From Pseudoalteromonas piratica (GTDB lineage: Bacteria > Pseudomonadota > Gammaproteobacteria > Enterobacterales > Alteromonadaceae), in assembly GCF_000788395.1 (NCBI RefSeq), contig NZ_CP009888.1:806001-870000 (forward strand): a stretch of DNA of 64,000 nt, written 5' to 3'. Positions 26,644 to 35,159 of this stretch are shown piece by piece; the first letter of the stretch is position 1; every line of letters begins with the position of its first letter. The position numbers and the translations under genes are program-made. Under the pieces are notes generated by a model that worked only from the letters and a program-made list of their open reading frames with translations, searched no databases and was not told the DNA's origin.

Positions 26644-26655
26644 TAAGGAAGTACT

Positions 26656-27984
26656 ATGGCTAAACCAGGTCTAGATATGCAAAGTGCACAAAGCGGCTTA
26701 GCGGAGCTGAAGCGCCGATTACTATTTGTATTAGGTGCTATCATTATTTACCGTTTAGGCTCGTTCGTGCCGATCCCTGGTATTGACGCCGCAGTATTGG
26801 CCCAGTTCTTCGAGCAACAAAAGGGCACCATTGTTGAAATGTTCAACATGTTCAGTGGTGGTGCACTTGAGCGTGCATCGGTGTTGGCGTTAGGTATTAT
26901 GCCTTACATCACCGCTTCGATTATCATGCAGTTGATGACGCATATGCATCCAACTTACATGGAATTGAAGAAAGAAGGTGAGCAAGGTCGTAAGAAGATC
27001 AGCCAACACACTCGTTATGCAACGCTCGTGCTAGCTACATTCCAATCAATTGGTATTGCAACTAGTTTACCAAATATGATGTCAGGTCTGGTGGTTAACC
27101 CAGGTCCAGCATTCTATTTCACTGCTGTAGTGAGCTTGGTAACAGGTACAATGTTCCTGATGTGGTTGGGTGAACAAATTACAGAACGTGGTATCGGTAA
27201 CGGTATTTCGGTTCTAATTTTTGTAGGTATTGTAGCTAACTTGCCGTCTGCTATTGGTTCGACTGCCGAAATGGCGCGCCAAGGTGATTTACAACCGTTA
27301 GTACTACTATTGATTGCGGTAATCGTTTTTGCTGTAACTTATTTGGTAGTGTTCTTTGAGCGTGGACAGCGTCGCATCGTTGTTAACTACGCTAAACGTC
27401 AGCAAGGCCGTCAGGTGTTTGCAGCGCAAAGTTCACACTTACCACTGAAAGTTAATATGGCAGGGGTTATTCCACCAATCTTTGCTAGTAGTATTATTCT
27501 GTTCCCTGGTACAATTGCGAGCTGGTTCGGTCAAGGTGAAGGCCCGGTTGCTGATACATTACAAACTATCTCATTAGCATTGTCTCCTGGACAGCCGCTA
27601 TATGCGATGGTGTTAGCAGCTGCAATCATCTTTTTCTGCTTCTTTTACACTGCGTTGGTATTTAACCCGCGTGAAACAGCAGACAACCTGAAAAAATCAG
27701 GGGCATTTATCCCAGGCATTCGCCCAGGTGAGCAGACATCTAAATACATTGATAAAGTAATGACACGCCTAACTTTAGCTGGCGCATTGTACATTACCTT
27801 TATTTGTCTAGTGCCCGAGTTCATGACAATGGCATGGCAAACGCCATTCTATTTCGGCGGTACATCAATTTTGATTATCGTTGTTGTTATCATGGACTTT
27901 ATGGCACAAGTACAAACCCATCTGATGTCTCATCAGTATGAGTCTGTGCTGAAAAAAGCAAACCTTAAAGGCTACGGCCGCTAA
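26656..27984 (+). CDS. secY: protein translocase channel subunit SecY
   Basis: 442 aa with ten hydrophobic helices and the conserved blocks [31 protein letters not shown] (plug region and TM2) and [15 protein letters not shown]. SecY is the channel of the SecYEG inner-membrane translocase; its partner secE lies at 42416 in this window. In the spc operon, as usual, between rplO and rpmJ. AAGGAAG upstream. Confidence 0.99.
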   Translation: MAKPGLDMQSAQSGLAELKRRLLFVLGAIIIYRLGSFVPIPGIDAAVLAQFFEQQKGTIVEMFNMFSGGALERASVLALGIMPYITASIIMQLMTHMHPTYMELKKEGEQGRKKISQHTRYATLVLATFQSIGIATSLPNMMSGLVVNPGPAFYFTAVVSLVTGTMFLMWLGEQITERGIGNGISVLIFVGIVANLPSAIGSTAEMARQGDLQPLVLLLIAVIVFAVTYLVVFFERGQRRIVVNYAKRQQGRQVFAAQSSHLPLKVNMAGVIPPIFASSIILFPGTIASWFGQGEGPVADTLQTISLALSPGQPLYAMVLAAAIIFFCFFYTALVFNPRETADNLKKSGAFIPGIRPGEQTSKYIDKVMTRLTLAGALYITFICLVPEFMTMAWQTPFYFGGTSILIIVVVIMDFMAQVQTHLMSHQYESVLKKANLKGYGR

Positions 27985-28006
27985 GGGTTGACTACGGAGT
28001 TAAGTT

Positions 28007-28120
28007 ATGAAAGTACGTGCTTCCGTTAAGAAAATTTGCCGTAGCTGTAAAGTTATTAAGCGTGCAGGTGTTGTACGTGTAATTTGCAGCGATCCTAAGC
28101 ATAAGCAAAGGCAAGGCTAA
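28007..28120 (+). CDS. rpmJ: 50S ribosomal protein L36 (zinc-binding C+ form)
   Basis: A 37-aa frame, [21 protein letters not shown] then [13 protein letters not shown]. Cys11, Cys14, Cys27 and His32 give the zinc-ribbon of the C+ paralog. GGAGT precedes the ATG. Last gene of the spc unit, followed by a hairpin. Confidence 0.97.
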   Translation: MKVRASVKKICRSCKVIKRAGVVRVICSDPKHKQRQG

Positions 28121-28130
28121 TTAAGTCATG

Positions 28131-28157
28131 CAGGCTGAGCGAAAGCTCGGCCTGTTT
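28131..28157 (+). terminator. hairpin between rpmJ and the alpha operon leader
   Basis: CAGGCTGAGC-GAAA-GCTCGGCCTG: a 10-bp stem with one G-U pair and a GAAA tetraloop, followed by only three T. Probably a partial terminator or processing site that separates spc from alpha. Confidence 0.65.
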
Positions 28158-28167
28158 CATTGGTAGA

Positions 28168-28238
28168 AATCTGATATCGGTTGGGTATCCTATACGGGCT
28201 TTCCAACAGGATGATAATCAGATTCATTTATAGGAGAT
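28168..28238 (+). promoter_or_regulatory. alpha operon leader with S4-binding-type nested pseudoknot
   Basis: Three complementary pairs nest as in the E. coli alpha operon mRNA leader: AATCTGAT (28168-28175) with ATCAGATT (28217-28224); inside it GTTGG (28180-28184) with CCAAC (28203-28207); and ATCCT (28187-28191) with AGGAT (28208-28212). The last two interleave, which makes a pseudoknot just upstream of the rpsM ribosome site at 28232-28236. In E. coli S4 (rpsD, third gene here) binds this fold and traps the ribosome. The pairing is seen directly; S4 binding is inferred. Confidence 0.8.
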
Positions 28239-28244
28239 ATGTTA

Positions 28245-28601
28245 GTGGCCCGTATCGCAGGCATTAACGTTCCTGACCATAAGCATGCTGTTATCGCTTT
28301 AACAAGCATCTATGGTGTAGGTAAGACTCGCTCTAAGGCTATCTTAGCAGCGACTGGTATCGCCGAGACCACAAAAATCGGTGAACTAAGTGATGAAGTT
28401 CTTGACCAATTACGTGAAGAAGTTGGTAAGTACACTGTTGAAGGTGATCTTCGTCGTGAAGTTACTCTAAATATCAAGCGTCTTATGGACCTTGGTTGTT
28501 TCCGTGGCCTACGTCACCGTCGTTCGCTTCCACTACGTGGTCAGCGTACTAAGACTAACGCGCGTACTCGTAAGGGTCCTCGCAAGCCTATCAAGAAATA
28601 A
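28245..28601 (+). CDS. rpsM: 30S ribosomal protein S13
   Basis: AGGAG at 28232-28236 is only two bases from the ATG at 28239 but eight from the GTG at 28245, and the GTG start yields the canonical (M)[29 protein letters not shown], 118 aa as in E. coli. So GTG is the start. S13 sits in the 30S head and contacts the P-site tRNA. First gene of the alpha operon; the start lies just after the predicted S4-responsive pseudoknot. Confidence 0.97.
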   Translation: MARIAGINVPDHKHAVIALTSIYGVGKTRSKAILAATGIAETTKIGELSDEVLDQLREEVGKYTVEGDLRREVTLNIKRLMDLGCFRGLRHRRSLPLRGQRTKTNARTRKGPRKPIKK

Positions 28602-28614
28602 GGTGGGGTAAGTT

Positions 28615-29001
28615 ATGGCTAAAGCACCAATCCGTCGTAAGAAGGTTAAAAAGCAAGTTGCTGATGGTATGGCTCATGTTCATGCTTCTTTCAACAACAC
28701 TATTGTTACTATTACAGACCGTCAAGGTAATGCGTTATCTTGGGCAACTGCAGGTGGTTCAGGTTTCCGTGGTTCACGTAAATCTACGCCATTCGCTGCA
28801 CAGGTTGCTGCTGAGCGTGCAGGTACTGCTGCTCAGGAATATGGTTTAAAGAACCTAGAAGTTTTCATCAAGGGCCCAGGTCCAGGTCGTGAATCTTCAG
28901 TTCGTGCATTAAACGCACTAGGTTACCGTATTACAAACATTACTGACGTGACGCCAATTCCACACAATGGTTGTCGTCCACCGAAGAAACGTCGCGTATA
29001 A
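28615..29001 (+). CDS. rpsK: 30S ribosomal protein S11
   Basis: 128 aa, [41 protein letters not shown], ending [11 protein letters not shown]. Platform protein of the 30S subunit near the mRNA exit. Spaced 13 bp from rpsM. Confidence 0.99.
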   Translation: MAKAPIRRKKVKKQVADGMAHVHASFNNTIVTITDRQGNALSWATAGGSGFRGSRKSTPFAAQVAAERAGTAAQEYGLKNLEVFIKGPGPGRESSVRALNALGYRITNITDVTPIPHNGCRPPKKRRV

Positions 29002-29022
29002 CAATAGGTTAGGAGAAATAAC

Positions 29023-29643
29023 ATGGCAAGATATTTGGGCCCTAAGCTCAAGCTAAGTCGTCGTGAAGGTACTGACCTGTTCCTTAAGAGCGGCGTTAGA
29101 GCAATCGACTCTAAATGTAAGCTTGAAACAGCACCAGGTCAACACGGCGCTCGTAAAGGTCGCCTATCTGACTACGGTTTACAATTACGTGAAAAGCAAA
29201 AAGTTCGTCGTATCTACGGTGTACTTGAAAAGCAATTCCGTAACTACTACAAAGAAGCTGCTCGTCTTAAAGGCAACACAGGTGAAAACCTACTTCAGCT
29301 TCTAGAACAACGTTTAGACAACGTAGTTTACCGCATGGGTTTCGCAAGCACACGTGCTGAAGCTCGTCAGCTAGTAAGCCACAAAGCGATCGTTGTTAAT
29401 GGTCAAGTTGTAAACATTCCTTCATTCACAGTTTCAGCTGAAGATGTAGTTGAAATCCGTGAGAAGGCTAAGAAGCAAGCTCGTATTACTGCAGCTGTAG
29501 AACTAGCTGAGCAACGCGAGAAGCCAACTTGGGTTGAAGTAGACACTAAGAAACTAGCAGGTACATTTAAGCGTTTACCTGAGCGTTCTGATCTGTCTGC
29601 AGAAATTAATGAACAGCTAATCGTCGAACTTTACTCGAAGTAA
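29023..29643 (+). CDS. rpsD: 30S ribosomal protein S4
   Basis: 206 aa, [24 protein letters not shown], with the S4 RNA-binding domain ([30 protein letters not shown]) in the middle and a standard C-terminus. A primary assembly protein and, in E. coli, the translational repressor of the alpha operon. AGGAG upstream. Confidence 0.99.
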   Translation: MARYLGPKLKLSRREGTDLFLKSGVRAIDSKCKLETAPGQHGARKGRLSDYGLQLREKQKVRRIYGVLEKQFRNYYKEAARLKGNTGENLLQLLEQRLDNVVYRMGFASTRAEARQLVSHKAIVVNGQVVNIPSFTVSAEDVVEIREKAKKQARITAAVELAEQREKPTWVEVDTKKLAGTFKRLPERSDLSAEINEQLIVELYSK

Positions 29644-29668
29644 AGTTAAAAGATAAGAGAGGATACAC

Positions 29669-30655
29669 ATGCAGGGTTCTGTTACCGAATTCCTAAAGCC
29701 AAAATTAGTCGATATCGACGCTGTAAGTACATCGCGTTCTAAAGTAATTTTAGAGCCTCTAGAGCGTGGCTTTGGTCACACTTTAGGTAATGCACTTCGT
29801 CGTATTTTACTTTCATCAATGCCAGGTTGTGCAGTGACTGAAGTTGAAATCGACGGCGTACTACACGAATACAGTGCGAAGGAAGGTGTTCAAGAAGACA
29901 TCATCGAAATTCTACTAAACCTTAAAGGCTTAGCAGTTTCTTTACACGAGAAAGATGAAGTATTTCTAACCCTGACTAAATCAGGCGTTGGCCCTGTAAC
30001 CGCTGCTGACATTCAACACGATGACAGTGTTGAAGTTGCTAACCCAGATCACGTGATTTGTCACCTGACGACTGATAGCAGTGAAATCAGCATGCGTATT
30101 CGCGTTCAACGTGGCCGTGGCTACGTTCCAGCGTCGAGCCGTATTTCCTCTGAAGACGATGAGCGCCCAATCGGTCGTTTGTTGCTAGATGCTTCATTTA
30201 GCCCGGTTGAGCGTATTGCGTACTCGGTTGAATCAGCACGTGTTGAGCAACGTACAGACTTAGATAAGCTAATTATCGACATGGAAACAAATGGTACGAT
30301 TGATCCTGAAGAGGCAATCCGTCGTGCATCTACTATTCTAGCTGAGCAGTTAGACGCATTCGTAGATTTACGTGATGTGGCTGAGCCAGAAGAGAAAGAA
30401 GAGAAGCCGGAATTTGATCCGATTCTACTTCGTCCTGTTGATGATTTAGAGCTTACTGTACGTTCTGCGAACTGTCTGAAAGCCGAGCAAATTCAATATA
30501 TCGGTGATCTTGTTCAGCGTACTGAAGTTGAGCTTCTTAAAACACCAAACCTTGGTAAGAAGTCACTTACAGAAATTAAAGACGTGCTTGCTTCACGTGG
30601 TCTATCTCTAGGTATGCGCCTAGAAAACTGGCCACCTGCAAGCTTAGCTGAATAA
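29669..30655 (+). CDS. rpoA: RNA polymerase alpha subunit
   Basis: 328 aa. N-terminal dimerisation domain ([26 protein letters not shown]), a flexible acidic linker (about 233-250, [10 protein letters not shown]), and the C-terminal domain that binds UP elements and activators ([25 protein letters not shown]). Full length. The A/T-rich stretch upstream of rrn P1 in this window is a natural target of the C-terminal domain. Confidence 0.99.
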   Translation: MQGSVTEFLKPKLVDIDAVSTSRSKVILEPLERGFGHTLGNALRRILLSSMPGCAVTEVEIDGVLHEYSAKEGVQEDIIEILLNLKGLAVSLHEKDEVFLTLTKSGVGPVTAADIQHDDSVEVANPDHVICHLTTDSSEISMRIRVQRGRGYVPASSRISSEDDERPIGRLLLDASFSPVERIAYSVESARVEQRTDLDKLIIDMETNGTIDPEEAIRRASTILAEQLDAFVDLRDVAEPEEKEEKPEFDPILLRPVDDLELTVRSANCLKAEQIQYIGDLVQRTEVELLKTPNLGKKSLTEIKDVLASRGLSLGMRLENWPPASLAE

Positions 30656-30687
30656 TCAACGATAAGTTTAGTTAGAAGGATAGGGTC

Positions 30688-31086
30688 ATGCGCCATCGTA
30701 AGAGTGGTCGTCAATTAAACCGTAACAGCAGTCATCGTAAAGCGATGTTCAGCAACATGGCAAGTTCTTTGGTGAAGCACGAAATCATCAAAACTACTTT
30801 GCCTAAAGCGAAAGAGTTACGCCGTGTAATTGAGCCTTTAATCACACTGGCTAAGACTGATAGCGTTGCAAACCGTCGTTTAGCGTTTGCTCGCACGCGT
30901 GATAAAGAAGTAGTTGGTAAATTGTTCACTGAGATTGGTCCTCGTTTCGCGGATCGTCCAGGTGGTTACACTCGTATTCTTAAGTGTGGCTTCCGTACTG
31001 GTGACAACGCACCAATGGCTTACATTGAACTACTAGATCGCCCAGCGACTGAAGAAGTTCAAGAAGACGCGCAGTCTGCAGAGTAA
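30688..31086 (+). CDS. rplQ: 50S ribosomal protein L17
   Basis: 132 aa, [46 protein letters not shown], with an acidic tail ([11 protein letters not shown]). Last gene of the alpha operon, followed 14 bp later by a strong terminator. Confidence 0.99.
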   Translation: MRHRKSGRQLNRNSSHRKAMFSNMASSLVKHEIIKTTLPKAKELRRVIEPLITLAKTDSVANRRLAFARTRDKEVVGKLFTEIGPRFADRPGGYTRILKCGFRTGDNAPMAYIELLDRPATEEVQEDAQSAE

Positions 31087-31100
31087 GATTTAAAGAATTA

Positions 31101-31128
31101 AAAAGCCGAGCAAATGCTCGGCTTTTTT
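31101..31128 (+). terminator. alpha operon terminator
   Basis: A-run, GCCGAGC-AAAT-GCTCGGC and a T-run: a classical intrinsic terminator just after rplQ. Confidence 0.95.
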
Positions 31129-31184
31129 ATTGCCTGAATAAGGTTGAATGTTGAAAGTTCGGTTTAAACAGCTAAAAATGTTTG

Positions 31185-31259
31185 CTGAACCCTGAACCCT
31201 GAACCCTGAACCCTGAACCCTGAACCCTGAACCCTGAACCCTGAACCCTGAACCCTGAA
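31185..31259. repeat. heptamer tandem repeat (CTGAACC) x 10.7
   Basis: Ten perfect copies of CTGAACC plus CTGAA, 75 bp with no variation, between the alpha operon terminator and the terminator of the facing regulator gene. The minus strand is (GGGTTCA)n, with G3 runs every seven bases, so it can in principle form G-quadruplexes much as telomeric repeats do. Perfect identity suggests recent slippage or active maintenance. Confidence 0.97.
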
Positions 31260-31269
31260 TTTTAGGCAA

Positions 31270-31292
31270 TAAAAAACCGGGCAGAACCCGGT
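31270..31292 (-). terminator. terminator of the CsgD/VpsT-like regulator gene
   Basis: Read on the minus strand: ACCGGG-TTCTG-CCCGGT followed by six T. It lies 29 bases past the regulator stop and next to the heptamer array. Confidence 0.9.
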
Positions 31293-31320
31293 ATCAAAAG
31301 GGGAAAACTAAATAGGTTGG

Positions 31321-31977
31321 CTAACGTAATTCGTTAGGCATATTGTACTGAGCCCATGAAAGTAACTCGATGCGATTACGGCAGTTAGTTTTTCTAAACG
31401 CACTGTACAAATGGGTTTTAACTGTATGTGGGCTAATATTTAGCTCATCAGCAATTTCTTTATTCTTAGCACCTTTACTCATAAGGCTAATAATTGCACG
31501 TTCACGTTTAGTGAGTTTTACCGGCTCTAATTCAGCATCAGTAATTTGATTAATTGCTTCTTTATTGAATTGCAGTAAACGATTTAACGCACTACACATT
31601 ACATCACGGCGGAACCACAGTTGATTGTCGAGTAATAAACGAATGCCTTTCATTAACACGTCGGCATTATCAGTTTCATAAAACACACCACGGATGCCAG
31701 ATAACAGCGCACGATTAGCAAGTTCAGTATTTTCACAGATATTGAACAAAATTATATCGCAATCGCATTTCAGTTCTGCAATGTGCATTTGTAAACGTTG
31801 CCAAACATTATCGCCATTAGACTCGATAAACAAAAGACGGGTGTTGCTCGGAACTTCCTTTCCATCAAAACCATGCATTACATTTAAGCCTTGCGTGGTA
31901 AGTAATGGCTTTAATACTTCTAATCCAGAATTATTAGTCGGATTTGTGTTTAGAATAATAAACGCTGTGTTGTTCAT
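31321..31977 (-). CDS. LuxR/FixJ-type regulator resembling CsgD/VpsT
   Basis: The 218-aa protein has a receiver-like N-terminal domain (1-145) and a LuxR helix-turn-helix (154-212: LTKRERAIISLMSKGAKNKEIADELNISPHTVKTHL). The strand that holds the phospho-aspartate in true receivers reads DIILFNICEN, so it is probably not phosphorylated. After helix 5 comes W121-F-R-R124, in the position of the c-di-GMP motif W[FLM][TS]R of VpsT; the third residue is Arg rather than Thr/Ser. This suggests the CsgD/VpsT class, which controls biofilm matrix genes. The ligand is unproven. Confidence 0.82.
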   Translation of the reverse strand: MNNTAFIILNTNPTNNSGLEVLKPLLTTQGLNVMHGFDGKEVPSNTRLLFIESNGDNVWQRLQMHIAELKCDCDIILFNICENTELANRALLSGIRGVFYETDNADVLMKGIRLLLDNQLWFRRDVMCSALNRLLQFNKEAINQITDAELEPVKLTKRERAIISLMSKGAKNKEIADELNISPHTVKTHLYSAFRKTNCRNRIELLSWAQYNMPNELR

Positions 31978-31989
31978 TGTTTAACTCAA

Positions 31990-32025
31990 CAAAAAAAAGC
32001 TTCAACTAAATTATTGTTGAAGCTT
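31990..32025 (-). terminator. hairpin terminator of hinT
   Basis: AAGCTTCAAC (31997-32006) / GTTGAAGCTT (32016-32025), perfect 10-bp stem. On the minus strand it is followed by a run of eight T. It sits between hinT and the start of the regulator gene and insulates the two. Confidence 0.9.
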
Positions 32026-32078
32026 AACACAATATTTAAACTTTTGTATTGTTTTTTTAAACAAGTTAATACTTTTAT

Positions 32079-32444
32079 CTAGGTCTTTTCTTTGTCAGTG
32101 TAAGGAGGCCAGCCTAAAACTTTACCAGCGAGCATATGCAGGTGGATATGAAAAACAGTTTGACCGGCATGTTCATTACAGTTCATCACAACACGGTAAC
32201 CATCATCTGAAAAACCATTTTCAGAGGCTAGCTGTTTAGCTACATAATAAAGATGGCCAACAACTTCTCTATCATCAAGCTCAATATCGTTTATTGTTGC
32301 GATAGGCTTTTTTGGAATGATTAAAACATGATAAGGGGCTTGTGGATTAATATCTTTAAAGGCTAGGCTAAATTCATCTTCATAAACAATTTCTGCAGGA
32401 ATTTCGCGATTAATAATTTTAGTGAAAAGGGTATCTTGACTCAT
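32079..32444 (-). CDS. hinT: HIT family purine nucleoside phosphoramidase HinT
   Basis: The 121-aa protein shows the HIT fold: CIF-like start (TLFTKIINREIPAEIVYEDE), HVLIIPKKPI, and the catalytic histidine triad GQTVFHIHLHMLAG. Length and motifs match HinT, which hydrolyses AMP-N bonds (for example lysyl-AMP). A free-standing gene with its own terminator. Confidence 0.93.
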   Translation of the reverse strand: MSQDTLFTKIINREIPAEIVYEDEFSLAFKDINPQAPYHVLIIPKKPIATINDIELDDREVVGHLYYVAKQLASENGFSDDGYRVVMNCNEHAGQTVFHIHLHMLAGKVLGWPPYTDKEKT

Positions 32445-32527
32445 ACCAACATCCTAGTAGTAATTCTTATTGAATTATGCCAGTTTAGATTGATGGAATA
32501 TATCTGCAAGGGTTTATTGGAATGCTT

Positions 32528-33175
32528 ATGAAAAATATATTAACGCTTAGTCTTTTATTACCAACAATAGTTTATGGTGCAACTATCAAATTTTCTGAAG
32601 AAATAATCCCTCTTCAAGTAAATGATGAAAAAGTAGAGCATTCGTTATTTTCAAGCGTAGATAAAGTAACGGTGCCACAAGGGCAGCATAAAATTAAAGT
32701 TAAGTACAAAGATCTTTACGAGATTGATTACGATGAGCACGAAGTAATTGAGTCTGATCCGTTTTGGCTTGTTGTCAATATTGATAAAAGTGAAGCAACT
32801 TATCAGATATCAATGCCCCGTGCTGATGATATTGCCGGGGCAAAAAGGTATATTAAAGGTCCATTCGCAAATTTCAAAGAACGCGGGACGAATAACCAAG
32901 CACTGCGTCTAGAGCCCGTAAAAGCGCATGTAGTTCTCTCGACTGAAACAAATAACATGGCAGATTTGCCAACTTCATCCACAATTGGAAAAATTCCTTC
33001 TAACAGCACTGCCTATGCACCAAAATCACCACCTAAAGCTAAAGTGGCTACTAATCAAGCAACGAGTGCACCGGTTAGTCAACAACCAAGTGCATTGAAT
33101 ATGTTAGAGTTTTGGTGGTCGCAAGCTAGTGAACAGGAAAAAGCGGCGTTTTTAGCAAATAAAAAAGGCAGCTAA
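32528..33175 (+). CDS. DUF2057 family periplasmic protein (YccT-like)
   Basis: From the ATG at 32528 (seven bases after TTGG; an ATG two codons earlier is less well spaced) the product has 215 aa. It begins with a signal peptide (MKNILTLSLLLPTIVYG-A) and shows DUF2057 features: IPLQVNDEKVEHSLFSSVDKVTVPQGQHKIKVKYKDLYEID and DPFWLVVNI, followed by a Pro/Thr/Gln-rich linker and a C-terminal MLEFWWSQASEQEKAAFLANKKG motif. The function is poorly known; E. coli YccT has been linked to curli control. Its last codons are part of the downstream terminator stem. Confidence 0.83.
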   Translation: MKNILTLSLLLPTIVYGATIKFSEEIIPLQVNDEKVEHSLFSSVDKVTVPQGQHKIKVKYKDLYEIDYDEHEVIESDPFWLVVNIDKSEATYQISMPRADDIAGAKRYIKGPFANFKERGTNNQALRLEPVKAHVVLSTETNNMADLPTSSTIGKIPSNSTAYAPKSPPKAKVATNQATSAPVSQQPSALNMLEFWWSQASEQEKAAFLANKKGS

Positions 33176-33188
33176 GTGCTGCCTTTTT
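33162..33188. terminator. terminator overlapping the DUF2057 stop codon
   Basis: AAAAAGGCAGC-TAAGT-GCTGCCTTTTT: the loop contains the stop codon. A-run and T-run on both sides let it work for the convergent aminopeptidase gene too. Confidence 0.92.
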
Positions 33189-33205
33189 AAGTTACAACAT
33201 AGTAA

Positions 33206-35038
33206 TTATTTAAATAAGTTTTCTACCGTACCTTGAGCAAGTGGGTGATAACCGGGTTTGGCTTTTTGGTAAACAGCCAGTGCCCACTCTTTTTTGCCGT
33301 TGGCAATAAGCGCTTTATATAAAGGGACAATTAACTTACGACGGCCGATACCCACAAGGTGTTCTTCTAATGGGCCATAAATCGGTTGATAGCCATTGCC
33401 AACAGCTAGCATATACCAAGCGAAGCTTAATTCATCGTTGGTTGAATGTGTTAGATTATAGGCGCTATCTAATTGTGACATTTTATCAATTGATAAATCG
33501 CGTGGCAGATTATTGATAAAATGTAGCCATTCATGCACCGTCCACTTACCGGTAGGCAGTGCGGTGATGTCACCTGATTTTAACCATGCTTTTGCGGCGC
33601 TATCCACTTTGATAAAGGCATCAGATGTGGGGTTGGGTGCATCCTCAGGTAAACCTGGTTGATGGATCCACTCTTTTGCCTTTTCTACAGAAACAATACC
33701 CGGGTATTTATTAAGTAGATTGTCAGCCAAGTAATCTTCAAATTCTGCAGTTGTTAGCGACTTAAACGAGTACTCTTTAAAGTAACCTCGAACAAAGTCG
33801 TCAAAGCGGTCGCGTCCAAACTTTTCTTCAAGGTAAATCAAAAATAGCATACCTTTAATATAAGGAACCTTGCTAAATGCATCGTCCGGATCACGACCAT
33901 TCAACTTAAGGTTTAATCGAGTATCGCCTTGTTCAAGGTTTGGCATTTGGCCTTTTAGCGCTGCGGTATCTAATGCTTGTTCCATCACTGCGCGATCACG
34001 ACCAAAGACTTCTTCCATAATGCGATTTTCTACGTATGAGGTGAAACCTTCATTCAGCCATAGATCTTCCCAAGTTGCGTTAGTGACTAGGTTGCCAGAC
34101 CATGAATGAGCAAGCTCATGAGCAATAAGGTTAACGAGGCTCTTATCACCAGCGACAACGGTTGGAGTAATAAAAGAAAGACGCGGATTTTCCATGCCTC
34201 CAAATGGGAAGCTTGGTGGTAACATTAATAAATCGTAACGACCCCAAGCATATTCGCCATAAATAGCATTGGTTTTCTCAATCATGGTTTGCGTGTCATT
34301 AAACTCAGCAACTGATGCATCGAGAATTGTTGGCTCTGCAAAAATCGCAGTTTGGTGTGACATTTCTTTGTATTCTAAGTTACCTGCACCAATTGCAATC
34401 AAGTAAGGGGGAATGGCTTGAGGCATAGTGAATTGATAATCACCGTCTTTTATAAATGCATCTGTGTTATCTGCACTCATAACTGCACGAACGTCTTCTG
34501 GTGTTTGAATACGAGCAGTGTATGTAACACGCATTGCCGGTGTATCTTGTACAGGGATCCAGCTGCGAGCATGAATTGCCTGTGATTGACTGTACATAAA
34601 TGGCTGTGTTTTAGTGGCTGTTTGTTCTGGTGTTAGCCACTGAAGGCCTGATGCTTGCGGTAAACTGTTGTAATAAATACGTACCTTTTCAGCTTGCTTA
34701 GCAAAATTAATGGTCAGTTTTGCGCCTCTAACGCCATCATCTTTGGCAAGCTGCCAGCTTGCCTGACGCCAATTGCCAGCACTATCTTTATAAACTACTT
34801 TATCGATTTCTAAATCGCGTGTGTCTAGTACAAGCTTTTTAGTATTTTTTTGCTGCCAATCTAATGTGTGCTCTGCAAAACCTTGTAACTGTTTCTTTTC
34901 AAAATCAATTTCAAGATCTAAATGAATATGCGTAGAAAGAACATCGTCTAAATTACCAAAAGTATGCTCATCATAAGCAGCGAGAGTGGTGCCAGATAAT
35001 GTCATTGCGACTAAGCTCGCAATAGCGTTTAGCTTCAT
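33206..35038 (-). CDS. secreted M1 aminopeptidase (leukotriene A4 hydrolase/ColAP type)
   Basis: The 610-aa protein has a signal peptide (MKLNAIASLVAMTLSGTTLA), the substrate motif GGMENP (280-285) and the zinc site HELAH (307-311) with the third ligand Glu330 in WLNEGF at the canonical 18-residue gap. A C-terminal helical domain of the LTA4 hydrolase type follows (GKWTVHEWLHFINNLP). It resembles the cold-active aminopeptidase ColAP of Colwellia. Expected to trim N-terminal residues of peptides in the periplasm. It is a second M1 peptidase in this window, besides the ABC fusion at 9008. Confidence 0.93.
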   Translation of the reverse strand: MKLNAIASLVAMTLSGTTLAAYDEHTFGNLDDVLSTHIHLDLEIDFEKKQLQGFAEHTLDWQQKNTKKLVLDTRDLEIDKVVYKDSAGNWRQASWQLAKDDGVRGAKLTINFAKQAEKVRIYYNSLPQASGLQWLTPEQTATKTQPFMYSQSQAIHARSWIPVQDTPAMRVTYTARIQTPEDVRAVMSADNTDAFIKDGDYQFTMPQAIPPYLIAIGAGNLEYKEMSHQTAIFAEPTILDASVAEFNDTQTMIEKTNAIYGEYAWGRYDLLMLPPSFPFGGMENPRLSFITPTVVAGDKSLVNLIAHELAHSWSGNLVTNATWEDLWLNEGFTSYVENRIMEEVFGRDRAVMEQALDTAALKGQMPNLEQGDTRLNLKLNGRDPDDAFSKVPYIKGMLFLIYLEEKFGRDRFDDFVRGYFKEYSFKSLTTAEFEDYLADNLLNKYPGIVSVEKAKEWIHQPGLPEDAPNPTSDAFIKVDSAAKAWLKSGDITALPTGKWTVHEWLHFINNLPRDLSIDKMSQLDSAYNLTHSTNDELSFAWYMLAVGNGYQPIYGPLEEHLVGIGRRKLIVPLYKALIANGKKEWALAVYQKAKPGYHPLAQGTVENLFK

Positions 35039-35159
35039 GTGCTTTTCCTAAAAACAGGTTGTATACAATTTTTGTCAATAATACGCACTTCTATGCGTTG
35101 AGTAAAAGAATGCGTTAATATGAGCGTAATTTTATAATTAGGTAATTTGAGCACCTATT

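Noticed and set aside
28239..28244. ATG at 28239 as the rpsM start
   Set aside because: Only two bases separate it from AGGAG, and it adds two residues not found in S13; GTG at 28245 fits both.
31185..31259. CRISPR array
   Set aside because: The unit is seven bases with no spacers, so it is a simple tandem repeat.
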